Source: Oceanicola sp. S124 (GTDB lineage Bacteria > Pseudomonadota > Alphaproteobacteria > Rhodobacterales > Rhodobacteraceae). From it: a DNA stretch of 58,109 bases. The DNA lies in the NCBI RefSeq assembly GCF_000220565.1, contig NZ_AFPM01000170.1:1-58109 (forward strand), read 5' to 3'. The position numbers were made by a program, and so were the translations under genes. How positions within the stretch are numbered: position 1 is the stretch's first letter; every line of letters begins with the position of its first letter. Below, in pieces: positions 46,620 through 56,571 of this stretch. The notes under the pieces are model-generated. The model saw nothing but the letters and a program-made list of their open reading frames with translations. It had not been told where the DNA came from and searched no databases.

Positions 46620-47048
46620 ATGAAAATTCGCTATCTGCACACGATGGTCCGGGTGAAGGACCTGGAAAAATCCAAGGCTTTCTACGAGCTTCTGGGCCTG
46701 AAGGAGACCCGGCGGATCGACAATGAAGGCGGCCGCTTCAGCCTTATCTTCATGGCCCCCGAAGGTCAGGAAGAGTGCTCGGTCGAGTTGACCTACAACT
46801 GGGACGGCGATGATGGCCTGCCCTCGGACAGCCGCCACTTCGGCCATCTCGCCTATCGGGTCGAGAACATCTACGCCCTCTGCCAGAAGCTGATGGACGC
46901 CGGCGTGACAATCAACCGCCCCCCGCGCGACGGCCACATGGCCTTCGTGCGCAGCCCCGACAACATCTCGATCGAGCTGCTGCAGGAAGGCGGCTCGCTG
47001 GAGCCGGCCGAGCCCTGGGCTTCGATGGAGAACACCGGGCACTGGTAA
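46620..47048 (+). CDS. gloA: Lactoylglutathione lyase (glyoxalase I)
   Basis: A 142-residue VOC enzyme. 'MKIRYLHTMVRVKDLEKSKAFYELLGL' carries the first metal His (H7). 'SVELTYNWD' holds the Glu, 'FGHLAYRVENIYALCQKLMDAGV' the second His, and 'AFVRSPDNISIELLQ' the last Glu. All four ligands are present, so methylglyoxal detoxification with glutathione is likely. Ribosome site AAAGGA before the ATG; one base separates its stop from the next gene. Confidence 0.93.
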   Translation: MKIRYLHTMVRVKDLEKSKAFYELLGLKETRRIDNEGGRFSLIFMAPEGQEECSVELTYNWDGDDGLPSDSRHFGHLAYRVENIYALCQKLMDAGVTINRPPRDGHMAFVRSPDNISIELLQEGGSLEPAEPWASMENTGHW

Positions 47049-47049
47049 G

Positions 47050-47817
47050 GTGATCCGCGGCGCCCGGATACTGGTGCTGGCGGCGGGGCTTCTGGCCTGC
47101 GCCGTCGCGCCGTGTCCGGGCGCGGCTCAGGCCATCGGTGACGACCCGGGCCGGGCCTGCCGCGAGGCCCTCGCGCTTGGCCTCGACGTCTCGGGGTCGG
47201 TCGATGACGGCGAGTACCGGCTGCAACTCGAAGGCCTGGCGCGGGCGCTGGACAACCCGCAGGTGCGCGAGGCGCTCTTCGCCCTGCCCGGCGCCCCGGT
47301 CCGCCTGATGGTCTACGAATGGAGCGGCCCCGCCGACCAGCGCGTTCTGGCGCCCTGGAGCGAGATCGGCTCGCCCGCCGCTCTGGCCGCGTTCCAGGCC
47401 CGGCTGCGCGCGGCGCGGCGCCAGCCCATGGACCCCTCCACCGCCATCGCCCCGGCGCTGCTTTTCGGTGCCGAGGCCCTGGCGCGGCACCCCGGCTGCT
47501 GGCGCCGCGTGCTCGACCTGTCCGGCGACGGTCGGCACAACACAGGCCCCGTGCCGCGCCAGCTGGATCTGCCGGGGATCACCGTCAACGGCCTGGTGAT
47601 CGCGCGCCCCGACCGCATTGCCGAACTCTCGGCCTACTACCGTGCCCATGTGCTGCGCGGCACCGATGCTTTCGTCGAAAGCGCCTTCGGCTTCAGGGAT
47701 TTTGAACAGGCCATGGTGCGCAAACTTCTGAAAGAGCTGGCGATTCTGCCCCTTTCCGGAGACGGGCCGGCGCTGCTCCGTGACGACCTGCCGCGGCGCG
47801 GCGAGAGGTTGCGTTAA
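47050..47817 (+). CDS. DUF1194 secreted VWA-like protein
   Basis: A 255-residue protein starting at GTG 47050, one base after gloA. The signal peptide is 'ARILVLAAGLLACAVAPCPGAAQA'. The domain starts 'CREALALGLDVSGSVDDGEYRLQLEGLARALDN', a D-x-S-x-S MIDAS-like motif of the von Willebrand A fold, then 'VLDLSGDGRHNTG' and 'FVESAFGFRDFEQAMVRKLLKEL', characteristic of DUF1194. The function is unknown; it is probably periplasmic and metal-binding. Confidence 0.88.
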   Translation: MIRGARILVLAAGLLACAVAPCPGAAQAIGDDPGRACREALALGLDVSGSVDDGEYRLQLEGLARALDNPQVREALFALPGAPVRLMVYEWSGPADQRVLAPWSEIGSPAALAAFQARLRAARRQPMDPSTAIAPALLFGAEALARHPGCWRRVLDLSGDGRHNTGPVPRQLDLPGITVNGLVIARPDRIAELSAYYRAHVLRGTDAFVESAFGFRDFEQAMVRKLLKELAILPLSGDGPALLRDDLPRRGERLR

Positions 47818-47904
47818 CCACGGAACGGTCTATCCATTTGGAATTAACCGGATTTTTGGGAATTTCGCCGAGTTTCTCCCCGAGCAGTCGTGACGGAGAA
47901 ACGG

Positions 47905-48405
47905 ATGAGCATTCAGAACGCGATCGGGCCGAGGGTGGCACCGAAGGAGTTCATGCAGGGTTACCTGGAGGCGCTGGCGCTTGTCGAACGGCTGCACCGG
48001 CTGCTGCTGGATGTGATCAAGGACGAGTTCGAGCGCGTCGGCGTGCTGGAGATCAACGCGGTGCAGGCCCTGCTGCTGTTCAACATCGGCGAAAACGAGG
48101 TGACGGCGGGCGAGCTGAAGTCGCGCGGCTACTACCAGGGCAGCAACGTCAGCTACAACCTCAAGAAGCTGGTCGAGATGGGCTACATGCACCATGAGCG
48201 CTGCGAGATCGACCGCCGCTCGGTCCGCGTCCGCCTGACCCAGAAGGGCCGCGAGATCCGCGAGGTCGTCGCGACGCTCTTCGAGCGCCATGCCGAGGGG
48301 CTGGAAAGCCGCGGCGTACTGGATTTCGCCGGTCTCGACGACATCACCACCTCGCTGCGCCGGGTCGAGCGTTTCTGGAGCGATCAGATCCGCTACATCT
48401 ACTGA
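47905..48405 (+). CDS. MarR-type winged-helix regulator
   Basis: A 166-residue regulator from ATG 47905 with GGAG upstream ('MSIQNAIGPRVAPKEFMQGYLEALALVERLHRLLLDVIKDEFERVGV'). The winged helix is 'LLLFNIGENEVTAGELKSRGYYQGSNVSYNLKKLVEMGYMHHERCEIDRRSVRVRLTQKG', close to LdtR-like regulators of alphaproteobacteria, which control cell-wall and stress genes. A lower-GC promoter region (47818-47890) precedes it. Targets are unknown. Confidence 0.87.
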   Translation: MSIQNAIGPRVAPKEFMQGYLEALALVERLHRLLLDVIKDEFERVGVLEINAVQALLLFNIGENEVTAGELKSRGYYQGSNVSYNLKKLVEMGYMHHERCEIDRRSVRVRLTQKGREIREVVATLFERHAEGLESRGVLDFAGLDDITTSLRRVERFWSDQIRYIY

Positions 48406-48516
48406 CCCCGCCACGGTCCCGCCTGCCGGCAGGGCCCTGCCAGAACCGGCGACCCGGACCGGCATCAACACTGGCCGCACCACAACACCTCGGCCAGGCG
48501 CGCGACACCTGCGTCA

Positions 48517-48545
48517 GGCGTAGGGTGGGTGCAACCCACCATCCG
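48517..48545 (+). repeat. Dispersed palindrome, family B, copy 3
   Basis: GGCGTAGGGTGGGTGCAACC followed by CACC. The stem GGTGGGT/ACCCACC (48524-48530 and 48534-48540) is perfect with a GCA loop. It is the clearest copy of the unit also found at 41420, 41540, 53893 and 53960. Confidence 0.8.
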
Positions 48546-48630
48546 GGCCCTCGCCCCGAGACCCTGCCCGGCCGCTCCCCGGTGCCCCCGACCATCGCCG
48601 AGAGGCCCCTCCCGATCCCTCCGCGGCAAA

Positions 48631-48674
48631 GGCCTCCTTGCGCGCGGGCCCTGGGACCCGTGCGCAAGGAGGCC
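48631..48674. other. Very strong stem-loop of unknown function
   Basis: GGCCTCCTTGCGC and GCGCAAGGAGGCC (48631-48643 and 48662-48674) form a perfect 13-base stem, extended inward by a G/T pair and CGGG/CCCG to about 18 pairs with an 8-base loop. There is no U-run on the plus side. It lies in the gene-free stretch 48406-49049, about 375 bases before cyoA, in which I see no gene. Confidence 0.7.
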
Positions 48675-48840
48675 GCAGCCCATCAACCGCCGCATCGACC
48701 TTCCGCCCCCCCTTGCGATGCCCTCATCGCTGCCGGTCCTGCGATCAGGAAGGTGAGTCGCCCGCTGCGCCTGCGGGCCGGTTTCCGCCGTGCCCGATGC
48801 AATCCAAGGCTGTGCGCCGCCGGATCCGATCACGAAAACA

Positions 48841-48879
48841 GGCAGCTTTTGACTTTCCCGTGAGAAGCTGCCTTAGGTC
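48841..48879 (+). promoter_or_regulatory. Possible cyo operon promoter inside a 9-base dyad
   Basis: AGGCAGCTT (48841-48849) and AAGCTGCCT (48866-48874) form a perfect inverted repeat. TTGACT (48850-48855) lies between the arms as a -35, with TTAGGT (48874-48879) as a weak -10 at 18 bases. A regulator bound to the dyad would cover the promoter. The palindrome TAACGTTA follows at 48891-48898. Confidence 0.4.
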
Positions 48880-48998
48880 ATTTTCAAAATAACGTTACAA
48901 ACCGGCCCTTTTCGCGGCGGTGCGGCAATACGCCCCGGTGTTGTCCCCCGCAACAAGGCGTAGCCCCACGGGCATTCCCTGACCGGACCCTGTCCGGG

Positions 48999-49029
48999 CC
49001 GATGGCCGATCCTCCCTCCGGGCCATCGG
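48999..49029 (+). promoter_or_regulatory. Leader hairpin just before cyoA
   Basis: CCGATGGCC (48999-49007) and GGCCATCGG (49021-49029) form a perfect 9-base stem with a 13-base loop, ending about 20 bases before the proposed cyoA start at 49050. The in-frame ATG at 49002 is buried in the stem, which argues for the TTG start. Confidence 0.5.
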
Positions 49030-49049
49030 AAGACCAAGAGGCGAAGACG

Positions 49050-50117
49050 TTGCTGCGAACGATAAAACCCCTGCTGGCCATGGCGGGCGCTGTTGCGCTT
49101 TCCGGCTGTCAGTTCCATGTCCTGGCCCCTTCCGGCTGGGTCGCCCACCAGGAGAAGAACCTCCTGATCATCTCCACCCTGCTGATGCTGATCGTCATCC
49201 TGCCGGTGCTCTTCATGTCGGTCTACTTCCCGCTGAAGTATCGCGCCGACCGCAAGGATACCTCGGATTACGACCCCACCTTCACCCACTCCTCCAAGCT
49301 GGAAGTCGTGGTCTGGGGCGTGCCGATCCTGATCATCGTCGGCCTTGGCTATTTCACCTGGGTCTATACCCACCGGCTGGATCCCTACCGCACGCTGGAC
49401 CATCTCGAGGCCGGTGAGCCGATCGAGGTGCAGGCCGTCTCGCTCGACTGGAAGTGGCTGTTCATCTACCCCGAGCTGGGCGTCGCCTCGGTGAACGAGC
49501 TGGCGATCCCGGCGGGCCGCCCGGTCAACTTCTCGCTGACCTCGTCAACGGTGATGAACACCCTGTCGATCCCGGCGCTTGGCGGCATGGTCTATTCCAT
49601 GGCCGGCATGGAGACCAAGCTGCACCTGATCGCCGACAGCGAGGGCACCTATCCTGGGCGCTCGGCGCATTACTCGGGGCCCGGTTTCAGCCACATGACC
49701 TTCGACACGCTGGCCATGGACGAAGCAGGCTTCGACGCCTGGGTCGAGAAGGTCCGCGCCGAGGGCACGACCCTGGACGCCGAAAGCTACCTTGAGCTGG
49801 AGACCCCCAGCATCGATGCGCCCGTGACCTACTACGGCGGCGTCAGCGAGGGCCTCTTCGGCCGTATCGTCGAGCTTTGCGTGGCCGAACAGACGGTCTG
49901 CATGGGCGACATGATGATGATGGACATGCACGGCGGCGGCGGGCTGCAGGGCATCCCCAACGTGCCCTTCTACGAATACGACCGGCATCGCGCGATCGAC
50001 GGCTTCGGCAATCCGATCTCGCTGCCCGCGCCTGAACCGAAACACTACTACGAGGCCTTCCTGGCGGATCCCGACCTGCTCTGCCGGACGCCTCTCGATG
50101 CAAAGGCCAAATCCTGA
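49050..50117 (+). CDS. cyoA: Quinol oxidase subunit II (CyoA/QoxA-type)
   Basis: About 355 residues from TTG 49050 ('[19 protein letters not shown]'), a lipoprotein signal with lipobox LSGC. Two membrane helices ('[23 protein letters not shown]' and '[25 protein letters not shown]') are followed by the cupredoxin domain ('[54 protein letters not shown]'). The Cu(A) ligands of cytochrome c oxidases are missing, as expected for a quinol oxidase. An ATG at 49002 is in frame but lies in a hairpin. The stop overlaps cyoB by one base. Confidence 0.92.
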   Translation: MLRTIKPLLAMAGAVALSGCQFHVLAPSGWVAHQEKNLLIISTLLMLIVILPVLFMSVYFPLKYRADRKDTSDYDPTFTHSSKLEVVVWGVPILIIVGLGYFTWVYTHRLDPYRTLDHLEAGEPIEVQAVSLDWKWLFIYPELGVASVNELAIPAGRPVNFSLTSSTVMNTLSIPALGGMVYSMAGMETKLHLIADSEGTYPGRSAHYSGPGFSHMTFDTLAMDEAGFDAWVEKVRAEGTTLDAESYLELETPSIDAPVTYYGGVSEGLFGRIVELCVAEQTVCMGDMMMMDMHGGGGLQGIPNVPFYEYDRHRAIDGFGNPISLPAPEPKHYYEAFLADPDLLCRTPLDAKAKS

Positions 50118-52111
50118 TGGCAACCGGACACGTACAACCGCAAGAGACCTGGTCGCCGATCTTCGGCCGGCTGACCCTCGACTGGATCCCCTACCACGAG
50201 CCGATCCTGATCGGCACCTTCCTGGGCGTCGGGCTGGCCGGCCTGATCGTGCTGGCGCTGATGACCCGCTTCCGGCTCTGGCTGCCGCTCTGGCGCGACT
50301 GGGTGATCTCGGTCGACCACAAGAAGATCGGCATCATGTACATGGTGCTGGGCTTCGTGATGATGGTGCGCGGCTTTGCCGATGCGCTGATGATGCGCCT
50401 GCAGCAGGCCCTGGCTGCCGGTGGCGCCGAGGGCTACCTGCCGCCGCACCACTACGACCAGGTCTTCACCGCCCATGGCGTGATCATGATCTTCTTCGTC
50501 GCCATGCCCTTCGTCACCGGCATCATGAACTACGTCATGCCGACGCAGATCGGCGCCCGCGACGTGGCCTTCCCCTTCCTGAACAACTTCTCGTTCTGGA
50601 TGACGGTGGCCGGGGCTCTGCTGGTGAACATTTCGCTCTTCGTCGGGGAATTCGCCCGCGTCGGCTGGCTGGCCTTCCCGCCGCTTTCGGGGGCCTCATA
50701 CAGTACCGGGCCGGGGATGGATTACTATCTCTGGGCGCTGCAGATCGCGGGCGTGGGCACCACGCTGTCGGGCATCAACCTGATCGCCACGATCCTGAAG
50801 ATGCGCGCGCCGGGCATGAAGATGATGATGATGCCGGTCTTCACCTGGACCGCGCTGATCACCAACGTGCTGATCGTCGCCGCCTTCCCGGTGCTGACCG
50901 CGACCCTCGGCATGCTGACGCTGGACCGCTACCTGGACTTCCGCTTCTTCACCAATGACTTCGGTGGGAACGCGATGATGTACATCAACCTGATCTGGAT
51001 CTGGGGCCACCCCGAGGTCTACATACTCATCATCCCGATCTTCGGCGTCTTCTCGGAGATCGTCGCCACCTTCTCGCGCAAGCCGCTGTTCGGCTACACC
51101 ACGATGGTCTGGGCCACAGCCTGCATCATGGTGCTGAGCTTCGTGGTCTGGCTGCACCACTTCTTCACCATGGGGTCGGGGGCGAACGTCAACACCTTCT
51201 TCGGCATCACCACGATGATCATCGCGGTGCCGACGGGCGTGAAGATCTTCAACTGGCTGTTCACCATGTACCGAGGCAGCGTGCGCCTGGAAGTGCCGAT
51301 GTACTGGACCATCGGCTTCCTCGTGACCTTCACCATCGGCGGCATGACCGGCGTCCTGCTGGCCGTTCCCCCGGTCGACTTCCAGCTGCACAACACGCTG
51401 TTCCTGATCGCCCACTTCCACAACGTGATCATCGGCGGGGTCGTCTTCGGCGTCTACGCTGCGGTGACCTACTGGTGGCCCAAGGCCTTCGGCTTCAAGC
51501 TGGATGACCGCTGGGGCAAGCGCGCCTTCTGGGGCTGGTTCGTCGGCTTCTACCTGGCCTTCATGCCGCTCTACGCGCTCGGCCTGATGGGCGTGACGCG
51601 GCGGATGAACTCCTACGAGGACATGGGCTGGCAGCCCTACTTCATCATCGCCGCCGTCGGCGCCGTGGTAATCCTGTTCGGCATCCTGTCCACCTTCATG
51701 TGCTTCTACGTCTCTATCCGCGACCGCAAGCGCCTGGCCTGCGGCGGAGACCCCTGGGATGCCCGCACCCTGGAATGGGCCAACCAGTCGCCGCCGCAGA
51801 AGTACAACTTCCCGCAGGACATCGTGGTCACTGGTCGCGACATGTTCTGGAAGATGAAGGAAGAGGGCTTCAAGTGGTCGACCGACTACCAGGCGATCCA
51901 CATGCCCAAGGACACCGCCACCGGCGTTCTCATCTCGGCCTTCGCGCTGGCCTTCGGCTTCGCCATGGTCTGGTACATCTGGTGGCTCGCCATCCTGTCC
52001 TTCGTCGCGATGTTGGCCATCGGCATCGCCCACACCTTCAACTACAACCGCGACTACTACATCCAGCCGGATGAGGTCGCGGCCACCGAAGCGAAAGGAG
52101 CCTCGGCATGA
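50117..52111 (+). CDS. cyoB: Quinol oxidase subunit I (CyoB/QoxB-type)
   Basis: A 664-residue, 15-helix haem-copper oxidase subunit. The low-spin haem His is in '[12 protein letters not shown]'. Cu(B) and cross-linked His-Tyr are in '[15 protein letters not shown]', further Cu(B) histidines in 'WLHHFFTMG', and haem ligands in '[12 protein letters not shown]'. Quinol-site residues R85, D89, H112 and Q115 match Escherichia coli CyoB R71, D75, H98 and Q101 at a constant offset of 14. It reduces oxygen to water and pumps protons. Confidence 0.97.
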   Translation: MATGHVQPQETWSPIFGRLTLDWIPYHEPILIGTFLGVGLAGLIVLALMTRFRLWLPLWRDWVISVDHKKIGIMYMVLGFVMMVRGFADALMMRLQQALAAGGAEGYLPPHHYDQVFTAHGVIMIFFVAMPFVTGIMNYVMPTQIGARDVAFPFLNNFSFWMTVAGALLVNISLFVGEFARVGWLAFPPLSGASYSTGPGMDYYLWALQIAGVGTTLSGINLIATILKMRAPGMKMMMMPVFTWTALITNVLIVAAFPVLTATLGMLTLDRYLDFRFFTNDFGGNAMMYINLIWIWGHPEVYILIIPIFGVFSEIVATFSRKPLFGYTTMVWATACIMVLSFVVWLHHFFTMGSGANVNTFFGITTMIIAVPTGVKIFNWLFTMYRGSVRLEVPMYWTIGFLVTFTIGGMTGVLLAVPPVDFQLHNTLFLIAHFHNVIIGGVVFGVYAAVTYWWPKAFGFKLDDRWGKRAFWGWFVGFYLAFMPLYALGLMGVTRRMNSYEDMGWQPYFIIAAVGAVVILFGILSTFMCFYVSIRDRKRLACGGDPWDARTLEWANQSPPQKYNFPQDIVVTGRDMFWKMKEEGFKWSTDYQAIHMPKDTATGVLISAFALAFGFAMVWYIWWLAILSFVAMLAIGIAHTFNYNRDYYIQPDEVAATEAKGASA

Positions 52112-52692
52112 GCGCGGCCGACGCACACCACGCCCATCACGAGAGCCCGACCAACATCGGGTTCTGGATCTACCTGATGAGCGACTGCATCATCTTCGGG
52201 GCCCTCTTCGCCACCTACGCGGTGCTCGGCGGCAGTTTCGCCGGCGGGCCCGGGCCGAAGGACCTGTTCGAGCCGGGCTTCATCGCGGTCGAGACCGCGC
52301 TGCTGCTCTTCTCGTCGATCACCTTCGGCATGGCGATGCTGGCCGCCGACAAGCAGAAGCTTGACGCCACCACCGGCTGGCTGATCGTCTCCGGCCTGCT
52401 CGGCGCGGGCTTCATCGGGATGGAGGTCTACGAGTTCGCGCACCTGATCCACATCGGCGCGGGTCCGGACCGCTCGGCCTTCCTGTCGGCCTTCTTCGCG
52501 CTGGTCGGCACCCACGGGCTGCACGTCACCGGCGGCCTGATCTGGCTGGTCACGCTGATCCTGCAGCTGCGCTTGCATGGCCTGAACGGGGCCAACATGC
52601 GCCGCCTCGGCACGCTGTCGATGTTCTGGCACTTCCTCGACCTGATCTGGATCGGGGTCTTCTCCTTCGTCTATCTCGTGAGGTTGATCTGA
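52108..52692 (+). CDS. cyoC: Quinol oxidase subunit III (CyoC)
   Basis: A 194-residue protein with five membrane helices ('[26 protein letters not shown]', '[24 protein letters not shown]', '[24 protein letters not shown]', '[24 protein letters not shown]', '[22 protein letters not shown]'), the COX3 family pattern. It stabilises the oxidase core. Overlaps cyoB by four bases and cyoD by one. Confidence 0.96.
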   Translation: MSAADAHHAHHESPTNIGFWIYLMSDCIIFGALFATYAVLGGSFAGGPGPKDLFEPGFIAVETALLLFSSITFGMAMLAADKQKLDATTGWLIVSGLLGAGFIGMEVYEFAHLIHIGAGPDRSAFLSAFFALVGTHGLHVTGGLIWLVTLILQLRLHGLNGANMRRLGTLSMFWHFLDLIWIGVFSFVYLVRLI

Positions 52693-53069
52693 TGAGCGAC
52701 CATTCGCACGCACATTCCGGCGGCAGCCACGGCACGCTCGGCAGCCTGATGATCGGCTTCGCCATGGCCGCGATCCTGACCATCCTGCCCTTCGGGCTGG
52801 TGATGGGAGAGGTCGACCTGCCCCGCAACCTGGCCATCGGCCTGATCATGGGCATGGGCGCGGTGCAGATCATCGTCCACTTGGTCTACTTCCTGCATGT
52901 CGGCAAATCCTCCGAGCAGGGTTGGACCCTCGTGGCGACGATCTTCTCGGTGATCATCCTGGTGATCGTGCTGGCCGGCTCTCTCTGGGTCATGCACAAC
53001 ATGAACGAGAACATGATGCCGATGCCCGACATGGAGCAGATGATGAACCTGCAGAGCCAGCAGGGCTGA
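52692..53069 (+). CDS. cyoD: Quinol oxidase subunit IV (CyoD)
   Basis: A 125-residue protein with three helices: 'LMIGFAMAAILTILPFGLVMG', 'NLAIGLIMGMGAVQIIVHLVYFLHVG' and 'WTLVATIFSVIILVIVLAGSLWVMHNM'. The second helix pattern identifies CyoD. The C-terminus is Met-rich ('NMNENMMPMPDMEQMMNLQ'), an unusual tail that could bind copper(I). Confidence 0.94.
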   Translation: MSDHSHAHSGGSHGTLGSLMIGFAMAAILTILPFGLVMGEVDLPRNLAIGLIMGMGAVQIIVHLVYFLHVGKSSEQGWTLVATIFSVIILVIVLAGSLWVMHNMNENMMPMPDMEQMMNLQSQQG

Positions 53070-53093
53070 GAGGCCCCGCGCCGCAGCAAGGGA

Positions 53094-53128
53094 GGGGCCG
53101 GGCGCAAGCGCCGGCCCCTTCGCGTTTC
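53094..53128 (+). terminator. Hairpin between cyoD and SURF1, possible attenuator
   Basis: GGGGCCGG (53094-53101) and CCGGCCCC (53111-53118) pair perfectly around a short loop and are followed by TTCGCGTTTC. The T content is only moderate, so partial termination that lowers SURF1 expression relative to the oxidase subunits seems likely. Confidence 0.55.
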
Positions 53129-53150
53129 ACACGGGACGAAAGGTGCCCCC

Positions 53151-53879
53151 ATGAGCCAAGCAAGGATACGCTGGCCCAGCCTGATGATCGCCACGCTGAT
53201 CGCCGTGATCGGCATCGCCGGCTTCACCTCGCTCGGGGTCTGGCAGGTGCAGCGCCTGCACTGGAAGCTGGACCTGATCGAGCGGGTCGATGCCCGCATC
53301 CACGCCGCGCCCCTGCCCGCCCCCGGCCCTGAGGACTGGCAGGCCATCGCCTCGGCCGATGGGGCCGGGGCCGAGTACACCCGCGTCACCCTGCGCGGCG
53401 AGTACCTGCACCGGGAAGAGGCGCTGATCTACACCCCCTCGGACTACGGCCCCGCCTTCTGGGTCCTGACCCCGCTGCGGCGCGATGACGGTACGGTGGT
53501 GCTGGTCAATCGTGGCGTGGTGCCCGAGGCCGAGGGCCGCGCCGGCGACCTGCTGCGCCCCGAGGGCGAGGTCACGGTCACCGGGCTGCTGCGCCTCTCC
53601 GAGGATCACCGCTGGCTCTTTGCCCGCAAGAACGATCCCGAGGCCGGTACATGGTATCGCCGCGACGTGGGCTCGATCACCACGGCGAAGGGCTTCGACC
53701 GGGCGGCGCCCTATTTCGTCGATGCCGAGCGGCAGGGCGACGACTGGCCGCGCGGCGGGCGAACGGTGGTCAGCTTCCGCAATGCCCACCTCAGCTACGC
53801 GCTGACCTGGTTCGCCCTCGCGGCGGTGGTGGCCGTGGGCTACGGGCTGGTGCTGCGGATGGAACTGCGGCGGCGCTGA
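53151..53879 (+). CDS. SURF1-family oxidase assembly protein
   Basis: A 242-residue inner-membrane protein. The first helix is 'WPSLMIATLIAVIGIAGFTSLGVWQVQRLHWKLDLI', with the conserved G-x-W-Q-x-x-R. The periplasmic part has 'YLHREEALIYTPSDYGPAFWVLTPLRRDDGTVVLVNRGVVP' and 'VTVTGLLRLSE', and the second helix is 'LSYALTWFALAAVVAVGYGLVL'. SURF1 delivers haem a to oxidases. In Paracoccus a SURF1 encoded in the quinol oxidase operon serves a ba3-type enzyme, so this oxidase probably carries haem a rather than only haem b/o. Confidence 0.92.
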   Translation: MSQARIRWPSLMIATLIAVIGIAGFTSLGVWQVQRLHWKLDLIERVDARIHAAPLPAPGPEDWQAIASADGAGAEYTRVTLRGEYLHREEALIYTPSDYGPAFWVLTPLRRDDGTVVLVNRGVVPEAEGRAGDLLRPEGEVTVTGLLRLSEDHRWLFARKNDPEAGTWYRRDVGSITTAKGFDRAAPYFVDAERQGDDWPRGGRTVVSFRNAHLSYALTWFALAAVVAVGYGLVLRMELRRR

Positions 53880-53892
53880 GGGCCAGTCGGGC

Positions 53893-53919
53893 CACGGTGG
53901 GTTGCACCCACCCTACGCC
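53893..53919 (-). repeat. Dispersed palindrome, family B, copy 4
   Basis: CACGGTGGGTTGCACCCACC followed by CTACGCC, a reverse-oriented family-B unit starting 13 bases after the SURF1 stop. Confidence 0.75.
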
Positions 53920-53959
53920 AAGCGAGGGCCCCCGCCCGGCGGCACCGGCGTGTCAGGCC

Positions 53960-53986
53960 GCGTAGGGTGGGAGATATCCCACCTTC
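53960..53986 (+). repeat. Dispersed palindrome, family B, copy 5
   Basis: GCGTAGGGTGGGAGATATCC followed by CACCTTC, forward-oriented, 40 bases from copy 4. As at 41420/41540, two copies face away from each other in one intergenic gap. Confidence 0.72.
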
Positions 53987-54028
53987 TGGCCTGCCCCCTC
54001 GCCCGTCACGGGCCGAGGGCAGTGGTAA

Positions 54029-56053
<2,025 letters not shown>

Positions 56054-56081
56054 GCCCAGGCGACGAAAGGAAGAAACAGAC

Positions 56082-56495
56082 ATGAGCACCGACCTGCCCC
56101 CCTATTTCTTCCGCATTCGCGACAATGGCGCGGCGGTCTTCCGGGTCTCCTCGGAGGATCGCCAGCGGCGCCTCGCCATGGACCAGATCGCGGTGGTCAA
56201 CATCCGCAACGGCGAGGTGAAACCCCATGGCGAGCGTGAGCTGGCCGCCGAAGACCTGGCCGCGATCCACACCTGGATGGAAGAGCGCCGCGAGGTTCTG
56301 GCCGCGCGCGAGATGGACGACATCTTCCGCGCCGTGGATCACCTGAACCTGACCGCCCACTGGGCCCAGACCAAGGCCAGCGACGACGCGCTGGAGGCGG
56401 TCACCGATACCTTGCTGATGGCCATGCACGACCTGCGACAGGTGCTGGTGCGCAAGCGGGCCGACCGCCTGATGAAAGAGCGCGGCGAGGGCTGA
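56082..56495 (+). CDS. Conserved hypothetical protein after aspC
   Basis: A 137-residue soluble protein, 'MSTDLPPYFFRIRDNGAAVFRVSSEDRQRRLAMDQIAVVNIRNGEVKPHGERELAAEDLAAIHTWMEER', followed by a helical C-terminal half with 'DDALEAVTDTLLMAMHDLRQVLVRKRADRLM'. AGGAAG precedes the ATG. No named domain is recognised, but the sequence is of normal composition and I recall similar proteins in Rhodobacterales. It is probably co-transcribed with aspC, 28 bases upstream. Confidence 0.72.
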   Translation: MSTDLPPYFFRIRDNGAAVFRVSSEDRQRRLAMDQIAVVNIRNGEVKPHGERELAAEDLAAIHTWMEERREVLAAREMDDIFRAVDHLNLTAHWAQTKASDDALEAVTDTLLMAMHDLRQVLVRKRADRLMKERGEG

Positions 56496-56571
56496 GGCCC
56501 CCGCGGGTGCAGCTTCCGGCAGGGGCGGACAAGCCCCCGCCAAAGATCCGAAGCGGCCTGTCGGGGCAGTG

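Noticed and set aside
48874..48900. Third SigF-type promoter on the minus strand (GTAACG with 16-base spacer)
   Set aside because: The -10 would be CTAA instead of CGAA, and no minus-strand gene follows. It is likely chance.
41420..53986. CRISPR array from the repeated palindromes
   Set aside because: Copies are far apart, vary in the loop and are not separated by uniform spacers. No cas genes are present.
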